Assembly: GCA_050186825.1 (NCBI GenBank)
Contig: JBFWYD010000031.1
Coordinates: forward strand, 52,721 to 116,720
DNA length: 64,000 bases
Direction: 5' to 3'
From: NORP233 sp050186825
GTDB taxonomy: Bacteria; Planctomycetota; J058
Shown: positions 45,668 through 58,943 of the stretch, in pieces
Numbering within the stretch: position 1 is the stretch's first letter
Layout: every line of letters starts with the position of its first letter
Translations under genes and position numbers: made by a program
Notes under the pieces: model-generated
Seen by the model: the letters and a program-made list of their open reading frames with translations, nothing else
What the model was told of the DNA's origin: nothing
The model's database searches: none

Positions 45668-46789
45668 GTGGAGCCACCCACCCTCGTGATCGTCCAGGAG
45701 AAGGGCGCGCCCGTGCGCGTCCCGATCGCGGCCACCCTGATCCTGGGGCGCGACCCGCAGAACCCCGTCGCCCTCGACGACGGCTACCTCTCGCGCCGCC
45801 ACTGCGCGATCGCCTTCCGGGACAACCGGGTGATCGTGCGGGACCTCGAGTCCTACAACGGCACCTACGTGAACGGGCAGCGCATCCACGAGGAGTGCTA
45901 CCTGCTGCCGGGCGACGTGCTCAAGGTCGGCCGCACGCGCCTGTTCGTCGACTTCGGCGACGTCGAGGCCCAGAGCGGGCTCAAGATCTACTCGCCCGAC
46001 CTCCAGGACCGCAAGGGCGTGCAGCCGGTGACCACGGTCAAGCCGCCCGAGCTGCTCACCGCCTACCAGGCGGCCGTCGCGGCGGCGAGCGCGACCGGAC
46101 CTGCCACCAACCCGCTCCAGCAGAACCCGATGACGGGCGAGTCGAGCTACGGGCCGGCCACGCGCACCCAGCGCCGGATCTCGCCCGACGACAAGACCCC
46201 GATCCCGCCCGCCGCGGTGGAGGAGAGCGCCATCGCGCGCGGCGCCTCGCGGGGCGAGAAGGAGCGCGCGAGCATGCGCGTGATCGCGCAGATCACCCGC
46301 GTGCTCACGAACATCACCGACCTGCAGGAGTTCTTCGACTACCTGCTGGCGCGGGTCCTCTCGGTGATCCCCGCCGAGCGCGGCTGCATCATGCGCCTCA
46401 GCCCGGACGGCCGCAGCCTCTACCCCGAGTGCGCGCGCAGCGCCCTGCCCAAGCGCAGCCACGCCGAGGCGCTGCGGCTGGGGATCAGCCACACCATGGC
46501 CCGCAAGGTGATCTCGGAGCGGGTCTCGGTGCTGGTCAACGACGCCGTGATCGACCAGCGCTTCAAGCACGCCAGCTCGATCCAGGACCTCCAGGTGCGC
46601 TCGATCATCTGCGCGCCGCTGTGGCTCGGCGAGCAGATCTCGGGGCTGATCTACCTCGACCACATGATGCACGCCTACGCCTTCACCGAGGCCGACCGCG
46701 ACCTGCTGATGGCCGCGGCCAACATCGCCGCCCTCGGGCTGGAGCGCGCCGCGGCCCTGCCCTCGAAGGGCTCGCGCAGCCGCCAGTAA
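45668..46789 (+). CDS. FHA-GAF signalling protein
   Basis: The protein has 373 residues. I chose GTG 45668 (AAGGA nearby) because the FHA domain starts at once; the frame is open to 45557. FHA covers about 5-100: LILGRDPQNPVALDDGYLSRRHC, DLESYNGTYVNGQRI, with Arg, Ser, His and Asn present. A Pro-rich linker follows. GAF covers about 215-365 (FFDYLLARVLSVIPAERGCIM, RSIICAPLWLGEQISGLIYLD). There is no output domain, so it is probably an adaptor that reads a phosphothreonine and a small ligand. It is divergent from the DUF4388/pseudokinase operon and likely belongs to the same pathway. Confidence 0.92.
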   Translation: MEPPTLVIVQEKGAPVRVPIAATLILGRDPQNPVALDDGYLSRRHCAIAFRDNRVIVRDLESYNGTYVNGQRIHEECYLLPGDVLKVGRTRLFVDFGDVEAQSGLKIYSPDLQDRKGVQPVTTVKPPELLTAYQAAVAAASATGPATNPLQQNPMTGESSYGPATRTQRRISPDDKTPIPPAAVEESAIARGASRGEKERASMRVIAQITRVLTNITDLQEFFDYLLARVLSVIPAERGCIMRLSPDGRSLYPECARSALPKRSHAEALRLGISHTMARKVISERVSVLVNDAVIDQRFKHASSIQDLQVRSIICAPLWLGEQISGLIYLDHMMHAYAFTEADRDLLMAAANIAALGLERAAALPSKGSRSRQ

Positions 46790-47017
46790 CCAGCAGCCAG
46801 TAGTCGCCGCGGGCCGATCCGGTTCGCGAAGGGCGCAGGCGCGGTTCGTCCCTCCTTTCAGTCCCCTTTCAGCGCGGCCCGCGCCGGCGGCCCCGCCGCG
46901 CCCGCGCGCCCGCGCAAGACCACGCCGCGCGACGAGTTGCTCGCGGCGCGCCGCGCTCGCGCGCGCCCCGGCACGTCCCCTGCAAGGAGGCCAGGCGGAA
47001 GGAAGGAAGGAACCCCA

Positions 47018-48121
47018 ATGATCCGCCCCAGCCTCGTCGCCCCGCTCGTGGCGCTCGCCACCTGCGCCCTCGCTGCGCCCGCCTCCGCGCAGGGGATCTA
47101 CCGCGTCACCGCCACGACCCTCAACGTGCGGAGCGGCCCCTCGACCCGCTACGCCGTCGTCGGCCAGGTGACCCGCGATCAAGCCGTCTACGTGTATCGC
47201 TTCACCAGCGGCTGGGCCGAGCTCTCCTACCGCGGCCAGCGGCGCTTCGCGTCGGCCAGCTACCTGCGCCGCAACACGCCCGCGCCCGCGCGCCCCGCCC
47301 CGGCGCCCGCGCGCCCCGCCCCGGCGCCCGCGCGCCCCGCCCCGGCGCCCGCCCCGCGCCCCGCCCCCGCGCCCGCGCCGGCCGCGGTCACGCGCACCGG
47401 CCGCGGCTCGGGCAGCCGCACGGTGGGCAGCAGCACCCTGGGCGCGGTCTGCTCGCGCGAGAGCGTCAGCCGCCACTCGCGCGCCACCAGCGAGGCCAAC
47501 GACAGCAGCGCGTTCACCGGCCGGCTGCTCGGGCGGCGCCCCCGCCTGGGCGGAGCGCGCGCCCAGGTCCGCAGCCGCAACAGCGACCGTCGCATCGAGA
47601 CCAAGGTGTTCCGCCTCGAGGTGCTCGGCCGCGAGTTCTCCGTCCCCAGCGCCGGGATCGAGAAGAGCTTCCCCTGGTTCGAGGACGTGACCCTCTGGCG
47701 CGGCGGCCTGGGCCCGGTCGGCGTGGCGCTCAAGGTCGGGGCGGGGATCTCGGCCGGGCTGACCCCCCGCGTCGCGCTCGAGAACGGCGGCGTGAGCGTG
47801 GGCACCGTCGCGTCGGTCTCGGTCTACGGCGAGGGCAAGGTCGAGCTCGACGCGCTCGTGGTGCGCGGGGGGATCAAGGGCACGCTCCACGTGGTCGAGG
47901 TCTCGCTGCCGAGCGGCTACACCTTCAAGCTGACCGGGATCACGTACTCGGTCGACCTGGTCGTCTCGAGCAACATCGGGCTCAGCGTCTACGTGATCGT
48001 CGGCCGCAAGGTGTTCGGGATCGGCTACGAGAAGAAGTTCGAGGTCGAGATCCCCGGGCTCCAGTTCACGCTGGCCGAGATCCGGGTCCCGATCGCCCAC
48101 GGCCGCGTGGTCGGGAGCTGA
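47018..48121 (+). CDS. Secreted SH3-domain protein
   Basis: The protein has 367 residues. The ATG at 47018 follows GGAAGGAAGGA. A signal peptide (residues 1-24, ending PASAQG) precedes a bacterial SH3 domain (25-85: RVTATTLNVRSGPSTRYAVVG, SGWAELSYRGQRRFASASYL). A PAPARPAPAPAR repeat (88-125) forms a stiff linker coded by a tandem DNA repeat. Residues 130-367 form a beta-rich domain with repeated strands (SVGTVASVSVYGEGKVELDAL, GTLHVVEVSLPSGYTFKLTG) that I do not recognise. SH3b domains bind peptidoglycan or wall peptides, so it is probably a wall-associated protein. A strong hairpin follows. Confidence 0.85.
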   Translation: MIRPSLVAPLVALATCALAAPASAQGIYRVTATTLNVRSGPSTRYAVVGQVTRDQAVYVYRFTSGWAELSYRGQRRFASASYLRRNTPAPARPAPAPARPAPAPARPAPAPAPRPAPAPAPAAVTRTGRGSGSRTVGSSTLGAVCSRESVSRHSRATSEANDSSAFTGRLLGRRPRLGGARAQVRSRNSDRRIETKVFRLEVLGREFSVPSAGIEKSFPWFEDVTLWRGGLGPVGVALKVGAGISAGLTPRVALENGGVSVGTVASVSVYGEGKVELDALVVRGGIKGTLHVVEVSLPSGYTFKLTGITYSVDLVVSSNIGLSVYVIVGRKVFGIGYEKKFEVEIPGLQFTLAEIRVPIAHGRVVGS

Positions 48122-48204
48122 GCGTGCCCTGCCCGCGCCCCCCGCGGCGCCCCTGAGCGCGCTGCCCGGACCTTTTCTTTTCTCCCTCGGCACGAACGCC
48201 CGAC

Positions 48205-48234
48205 CTGCTCCCGACCTGAACCGGTCGGGAGCAG
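48205..48234. terminator. Strong hairpin between two envelope-protein genes
   Basis: A perfect 12-base-pair stem (CTGCTCCCGACC/GGTCGGGAGCAG) closes a six-base TGAACC loop, 84 bases after the SH3 gene and 78 bases before the HEAT gene. No T run follows on the + strand. It is probably a terminator or an attenuator in the downstream leader. Confidence 0.6.
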
Positions 48235-48311
48235 CGCTCGTTGTGGCGCCTCGACCTACGTCGCAGGCACGGGCGGTGCCCAGGAGCGAGCCGGAAGGAA
48301 GAGAGGGAGCC

Positions 48312-50162
48312 TTGACCCGCAAGACCAAGACCTCGATCGCCCTGGGCGCCGCCCTGGTGGCCCTGCTCGTGCCTGCGCTCGTGAGCGTGCTGGGGGAGGC
48401 CCCCGCGCCGACGACCGCGATTCCCCTCGCGCAGGCGACCTCCGCGCCCGCCCGGCGCGCCCGCGCGGCCCGGCCCCTCGCCACCCGCGCGGGCCAGCGC
48501 GCCGCCGCCCTGCCCACGACGCTCCGGCGCGCCCCCGGCCACGAGCTCAGCTACCGGGTCCGGCTCGCCGCGACCCTGGTCGAGGAGCGCGAGGGCGCGC
48601 TCAGCCCGCTGGTGGCGCTCCGCGGCGAGGGCCAGGTCGTCTCCCTCTGCTGCCGCGCCGACGCGCGCGGCCTGCGCGTGGTCGAGCGGCTGACCCTGCC
48701 CGGCTTCCGCTGCGAGGGCCTGGAGCCCGCCGAGGCGGCGGCGCTCAGCGCCGACCTCGAGCGCGGCGTGGACCTGGTGCTCGACCTCGGCCCGCGCGGC
48801 GAGCTGCGCCGGCTCGCCATCGAGGGCGCGCGCGGCGCCGCCACGGCCAACCTGCTCCGCAGCTGGGCCGGCGCGAGCCGCTTCGTGCTCCCCGCCGCCC
48901 AGACCGACGAGTGGGAGGCCGCGGGCTACGACGCCGCGGGGGCCTGCCGCGACGCCTACCGCGTCACGGGCGTCGCGATCGACGGCGTCTCGGTCCAGCG
49001 CCGGCGCAGCTTCCTCGCCAGCGAGGCGGCCCGGGGCGAGGGCGGCCTCGAGGGCGTCCTGCGCCCCTCGGGCGCGCTCGGCCACCTGGGCGGCCGCGAG
49101 CAGGTGCGCGTGCAAGGGCTCGGGCCGGCGCTGGTCTACACGGCGGAGCACGAGCTCGCCTACCTGAGCGAGCGCCAGCTCGACGCGGCGACCCTCGCGG
49201 TGCGGACCCCGCGCGGCGAGCCCGCCTGGGACGAGGCGCAGTCGCTCACGGCCCGCGGCGCGGAGGCCGCGCTCGGCCTGGACGAGGCGCTGGCGCTCGC
49301 AGCCCGCGGCGCGGGCGAGGGCCTCCTGCCCCTGCGCGGCGTGCTCCGCCGCGACGCCGCCGCGGCGGCGCGCGTGGGCGCGCTCGCGGCAGACGCGGCC
49401 CAGCCCGAGGACCTGCGCCGCACCCTGATCGACGCCCTGGCCGCGGCCGAGACCCCGTCCGCCCAGCGCGCCCTGCTGGAGCTCGCCCGCACGGCGCCCC
49501 TCTCCGCGCGGCTCCTGCCCAACGTCTACCTCGGGCTCGGTCAGGCGCCCGAGCCCCTGCCCGAGGTCGTGGCGCACCTGACGGCCGCCCTCGACGCGCA
49601 GGAGGCCCCGCGCGCCGAGTGGGCCACCCAGGCCGTGGGCTTCCTGGCGAGCAACGCGCGCAGCGCCGAGCTGCAGGAGGCGCTGGCCGCGACCCTCGAA
49701 GGCCGCCTGGGCGGCGCGCGCGACGAGCTCGTGCTCTCGGCCCTGGGCAACGCCGGCCTCGAGCGCAGCCTGAGCCCGGTCGGCGCCTACCTCGAGCGCG
49801 CCGACGCGGCCCAGCGGCGCGAGGCCGTGTTCGCGCTGCGCAAGCTCCCGAGCGACGAGGCCGGCGCCCTGATCGCCCGCGCGCTCGCGGCCGACCCCAG
49901 CGTGGACGTGCGCCGCGAGGCGGCCCGCGCCCTGGCCTCGCGCTCGCCGGAGGAGAGCCTGGGCGGGCTCGAGCGCGCGCTGCGCGCCGACGAAGACGAG
50001 GGCGTGCGCCTCGAGGCCGTGCGCACCCTCAAGGCCTGGCTGGCCGAGACCGAGGCCGAGCTCGACCCCGCCGTGCGCGGTGACCTCGAGCAGACCCTGG
50101 CCTCGGCCGCCGGCGACGCCAGCCCCGCCGTGCGTGAGGCCGCCCTCGAGCCCCGCTCGTAA
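48312..50162 (+). CDS. Exported HEAT-repeat protein
   Basis: The protein has 616 residues. I chose TTG 48312: it has GAGGGAG directly upstream and gives a clean hydrophobic export segment (TSIALGAALVALLVPALVSV), while ATG/GTG alternatives upstream do not. Residues 75-330 are a beta-rich domain (GHELSYRVRLAATLVEE, GPALVYTAEHELAYLSE). From about 345 to the end are Leu/Ala helical repeats (AQRALLELARTAPLS, REAVFALRKLPSDEAGALIARALAADPSVDVRREAARALAS), of HEAT type. A beta-sheet followed by helical repeats recalls the N-terminal part of vitellogenin-like lipoproteins, but this is structural impression only. It may be a periplasmic scaffold. Confidence 0.75.
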   Translation: MTRKTKTSIALGAALVALLVPALVSVLGEAPAPTTAIPLAQATSAPARRARAARPLATRAGQRAAALPTTLRRAPGHELSYRVRLAATLVEEREGALSPLVALRGEGQVVSLCCRADARGLRVVERLTLPGFRCEGLEPAEAAALSADLERGVDLVLDLGPRGELRRLAIEGARGAATANLLRSWAGASRFVLPAAQTDEWEAAGYDAAGACRDAYRVTGVAIDGVSVQRRRSFLASEAARGEGGLEGVLRPSGALGHLGGREQVRVQGLGPALVYTAEHELAYLSERQLDAATLAVRTPRGEPAWDEAQSLTARGAEAALGLDEALALAARGAGEGLLPLRGVLRRDAAAAARVGALAADAAQPEDLRRTLIDALAAAETPSAQRALLELARTAPLSARLLPNVYLGLGQAPEPLPEVVAHLTAALDAQEAPRAEWATQAVGFLASNARSAELQEALAATLEGRLGGARDELVLSALGNAGLERSLSPVGAYLERADAAQRREAVFALRKLPSDEAGALIARALAADPSVDVRREAARALASRSPEESLGGLERALRADEDEGVRLEAVRTLKAWLAETEAELDPAVRGDLEQTLASAAGDASPAVREAALEPRS

Positions 50163-50172
50163 CGAAGCAAGC

Positions 50173-50595
50173 GTGAGGCACAGACGAGAGCAGGAGAGCA
50201 CTTCTCCTCGCCACAAGTGGTTCAACTCCGCTCAGGAGTCGGATGGGACCCTGCGTGTAGCGGGAATCGTCTCGGCCCTGCTCCAGGACCCTCCGCTGCC
50301 GGTGATCGGGATCGAGGAGCCCGAGTTGACCGTCCACGCCGGCGCCATTCCCCTCCTCTACGACTTCATCAAGCAGACCTGCGGCAGAAGCCAGGTCCTG
50401 CTCACGACCCACAGCCCCGAGCTCCTGGACCTGCTCGATGCCGACGAGGTCAGGGTCGTCGACCGGCGTGATGGAGAGACGAGCGTCGCGCCAATGGAGG
50501 AGCAGCAGCGCGGCGCGGTCAAGAACGGCCTGCTCACCCTCGGAGACATCTTGCGCACCGAAGGAGTGCGTCAGCAGGTCCTGTTCCAGGATTGA
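50173..50595 (+). pseudogene. 3' fragment of an AAA (OLD/RecF-like) ATPase gene
   Basis: About 140 residues match only the C-terminal half of AAA_21-type ATPases: QESDGTLRVAGIVSALL (ABC-like signature region), VIGIEEPELTVHAGAIPLL (Walker B with catalytic Glu), VLLTTHSPELLDLL (His switch) and a strand VRVVDRRDGET. The N-terminal part with Walker A is absent; homology starts abruptly near 50215, 50 bases after the HEAT gene. It cannot be an active ATPase alone. Such ATPases usually pair with a DUF4276/TOPRIM gene and belong to defence-like modules; a TOPRIM remnant follows after two bases. Confidence 0.8.
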
Positions 50596-50597
50596 CG

Positions 50598-50726
50598 ATG
50601 GGGCGCGGATACCTGTTGGTCGAGGGCCATGGCGAAGTCAAGGCGATGGGGAACCTGGTCAACCGGCTCTGGCTGGATCTTGGCCTCCTATTCGTACCCC
50701 GGGCACAGCCCACCCTCGGCGAGTGA
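50598..50726 (+). pseudogene. 5' fragment of a DUF4276 (TOPRIM-like) gene
   Basis: A 42-residue frame starts at ATG 50598, two bases after the AAA fragment stop, and reads GRGYLLVEGHGEVKAMGNLV then NRLWLDLGLLF before ending at TGA 50724. LVEGHGE is the first TOPRIM motif as found at the start of DUF4276 proteins, which are about 200 residues long; the Asp-x-Asp motif and the rest are missing. Codons such as GGA, CTA and GTA are unlike the neighbours. With the ATPase remnant it shows a deleted two-gene module. Confidence 0.75.
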
Positions 50727-50753
50727 ACGCCCGCGCCGCGGTAGATTACGGGT

Positions 50754-54317
<3,564 letters not shown>

Positions 54318-54420
54318 TCACGCGACGAATCGCGAGTGGTCGCGCGACGACCCGACCGCCCTGCGCGATCACCCCCGACGAGAAAGGTCCCAACAGCCCG
54401 GTGATGTGACAGTGGAAAAC

Positions 54421-54435
54421 CCACCCGCGAGGTGG
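54421..54435 (+). promoter_or_regulatory. Hairpin over the glgB ribosome-binding site
   Basis: CCACC and GGTGG form a 5-base-pair stem around CGCGA, and the right arm is the only ribosome-binding-like sequence (GAGGTGG, four bases before ATG 54440). If it forms in RNA it would limit translation initiation. The stem is short, so this is tentative. Confidence 0.35.
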
Positions 54436-54439
54436 CCTT

Positions 54440-56653
<2,214 letters not shown>

Positions 56654-56693
56654 GCTCACAGAGCGTCGACCACGTATCGGCTGTCGGCCGCGT

Positions 56694-56795
56694 CCGTGCT
56701 CGTGCTCGCGGTCGTCGTGCGTCGTCCTCGGAGTGGTGGTCGCGAGCCCGCGCACGACCCCGTCGTCGATCACGAGCACGAGCACGAACGAGCAC
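56694..56795. repeat. CGTGCT inverted repeat, second copy of a dispersed family
   Basis: Bases 56694-56708 (CCGTGCTCGTGCTCG) are complementary to 56773-56795 (CGAGCACGAGCAC...). The left flank (TCGGCTGTCGGCCGCGTCCGTGCTCG) resembles that of the array at 284. Both copies lie shortly after a gene end. Confidence 0.65.
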
Positions 56796-57232
56796 GATCA
56801 CGAGGACGGGAGCCGCCGATGACGAACCCGCGGTCGACGATGCTACCCGGACTCAGAGCCGTTGAAGGATCCTCGCAATCCTGCATACGGTGTTGCTCGA
56901 GCCATGGCGACCGCGCCATGGGGCCAGCTCTATTCTTCATGCGCACTGGCGCTGAAGGTCGGGCGTCAGCTCCGAGACCGGGTGGACTCGCGATCACCCT
57001 CCGCGGTGCCGCCGCCCCGCTTGCTCGGAGCGATCCGCCCTTCGCCCATTGAGCCGAGCAAGGAGGCCGAGCGTTCGCGGGCGCGGAGGTCGAGCTGCGC
57101 TCGACCACTCCGCTTGCGTCGACCTGCTGCCGCCCGGGCGCTGCGCGCCCGGTCGCCAGCAGGACGTTCACTCCCTGGCGCCCTCGCCCCAGCTCCCGCA
57201 CCCGCGTGAACGCTCGGCATCCGCAGCTCGGC
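56796..57232. other. Intergenic region, possible remnant
   Basis: From 56850 to 57000 GC is lower than average. A frame starting at TTG 56862 reads DPRNPAYGVARAMATAPWGQ then LYSSCALALKVGRQL and looks protein-like for about 45 residues, then runs into biased Arg/Ala sequence. It may be the start of a lost gene; no ribosome site precedes it. I see no other feature. Confidence 0.35.
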
Positions 57233-58756
57233 TCAGGGCCAGCTGAGGTTGATCGCCAGCCCCAGGCGGTATTCCTCGGCCCGCCCGGAGGGGCCGGCGC
57301 GGCCCGCGTAGTTGGCCTGGAGCGAGAGCGCGACCCAGGGGCGCGGCGACCAGCGCAGCGTGAGGCTCGCCAGCAGGCCGCGGTAGCCGCGGCCGGTGCG
57401 CGGGTCCTGGGTCTCCCAGCCGACGCGCCCCGTCAGGCCGAGGTCGTGGGGGAGCTCCTGCTGGAGGCCCGCGCCCAGGCGGGTGAGCACGACCGGCACC
57501 GCGCGCCCGCCGGAGTCGATGCGCCGGCTGCCGTCGAGCACGAGCGTGGTCGCGGGCCCCAGCCCGAGCACCAGCCGCCCGCTGAACACCCAGGTGGGAT
57601 CGAGCCGCGGGGCCCCGCTCGCGAGCGAGCGCGGCTGGTCGTAGCCGACGCGCGCCGAGAGCTGGATCCGGCTCCCGAGCAGCAGCGAGCCGCCGCCCGC
57701 GAGCGAGCGGACCTCGGTGTCGCTGCTCGGCGCGTGGGGGAAGCGCAGCTCCCGCCAGCCTGCGCCGGCCTCGAGCTCGAGCCAGGGTCGGGGCCGGGTC
57801 ACGATCAGGCCCAGCCCGCCCAGCTGCCGGTCGTCGTAGGCATCGTAGGCGGCGGCGCGGTAGTCGGAGAGCGCGCCCGAGGCCTCCGCCCGCGCCCCGA
57901 TGCCCGCGAGCAGGTAGGCCGTCAGGCGCAGCTGCGCCTGGCCGACCTGGCGGTTCGGGCTGCCGGTCAGGAAGCGCGGGTCGGTGCTGCGCGCCAGCGC
58001 GCCGCCGAAGCCCTGGAGCTGGAGGCTCAGCCGCTGGCCGGCCCAGGCGGCCTGGACGCGGACGCGATGCTCGATCGAGTCGGGGAAGCTCTGCTCGGCG
58101 TAGGTGCGCGAGGAGACCTGGTAGCCCAGCCCGAGGCGCAGGTCCTGGCGCAGGTAGTCGAGCTCGAGCCGGGCGTCGTTGCCGCCGACCAGGTCGCGCA
58201 CGACGCCCGCCGCGCGCGTGCGCCGGCGCAGCTCGGTCAGGCTCCCGCGGTAGGTGGGGTAGAGGGTCAGGCCCTGGCCGAGCAGGATCCCGCGCGCGGG
58301 CGCGCCCTGCGGCAGCTCGAGGAAGCCGGCGCGTCCCTGCGGCAAGAGCGGAGAGAGCGAGGCCACGCCCTCGCCGCCCGAGACCGCGCCGCTCACGTCC
58401 TGGCCCGCGTCGCGCGCGACGTCGCCGTCGGGCAGGTCGCCCGCCGGCTGGGCGTCCGCGGCCAGGGTCGGCGCGAGCGGGTCCGGCGCCGCGGCGCTCG
58501 CCCCTGCGTCGCGCGGCGCCGCGGCGCCGGTCGCCGCGCCCTCCCGGGCCCGTTCCTGGGCCCGCTCCTGGGCCCGCTCCTGGGCCGGTCCCTGGGCCGG
58601 TCCCTGGGCCGGCTCCTGGGCCCTGTCCTGGGCCTGGGCGCGCGGCGCCCCGAGCAGGAGCGCGAGCGCGAGCAGCGCGACCGAGCGCGCGAGTTCCTCC
58701 CCGCGTCCCGGCGACCTCTCGCGCCTGCTGCCTCGCTCCCCCTCGCGTTGCGCCAC
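57233..58756 (-). CDS. Outer-membrane beta-barrel protein
   Basis: The protein has 507 residues and a GTG start. A basic N terminus and a hydrophobic segment (SVALLALALLLGAPRAQAQ) form a signal peptide. Residues 44-75 repeat AQEPAQGPAQ/AQERAQERA. From about 145 the protein is a series of amphipathic strands with alternating residues (LELDYLRQDLRLGLGYQVSS, VRVQAAWAGQRLSLQLQGFG, QLSARVGYDQP, LVLGLGPATTLVLDGSRR) and it ends in an aromatic-type strand (YRLGLAINLSWP), as in BBP2-like porins. It is divergent from a glycosidase-like lipoprotein and close to a glycosyltransferase, so polysaccharide export is a reasonable guess. Confidence 0.85.
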   Translation of the reverse strand: MAQREGERGSRRERSPGRGEELARSVALLALALLLGAPRAQAQDRAQEPAQGPAQGPAQERAQERAQERAREGAATGAAAPRDAGASAAAPDPLAPTLAADAQPAGDLPDGDVARDAGQDVSGAVSGGEGVASLSPLLPQGRAGFLELPQGAPARGILLGQGLTLYPTYRGSLTELRRRTRAAGVVRDLVGGNDARLELDYLRQDLRLGLGYQVSSRTYAEQSFPDSIEHRVRVQAAWAGQRLSLQLQGFGGALARSTDPRFLTGSPNRQVGQAQLRLTAYLLAGIGARAEASGALSDYRAAAYDAYDDRQLGGLGLIVTRPRPWLELEAGAGWRELRFPHAPSSDTEVRSLAGGGSLLLGSRIQLSARVGYDQPRSLASGAPRLDPTWVFSGRLVLGLGPATTLVLDGSRRIDSGGRAVPVVLTRLGAGLQQELPHDLGLTGRVGWETQDPRTGRGYRGLLASLTLRWSPRPWVALSLQANYAGRAGPSGRAEEYRLGLAINLSWP

Positions 58757-58943
58757 CGCGCCTCCTCACCGCCGCGCGGTTGCAAACGCGGGCCCGCGGC
58801 CGGCCGCGCGCTTGCTGCCGCGGCGCGGGACGGAGCGGGCTCGCGAGCTCCGGCGCGCGGCGCGCCGGACGGGGCCGGGACACCCGGGCGATGAATGGGG
58901 CGGACCTCAAGGGCCCCGCCCACGGACGGACGGAGGAGGTCGC

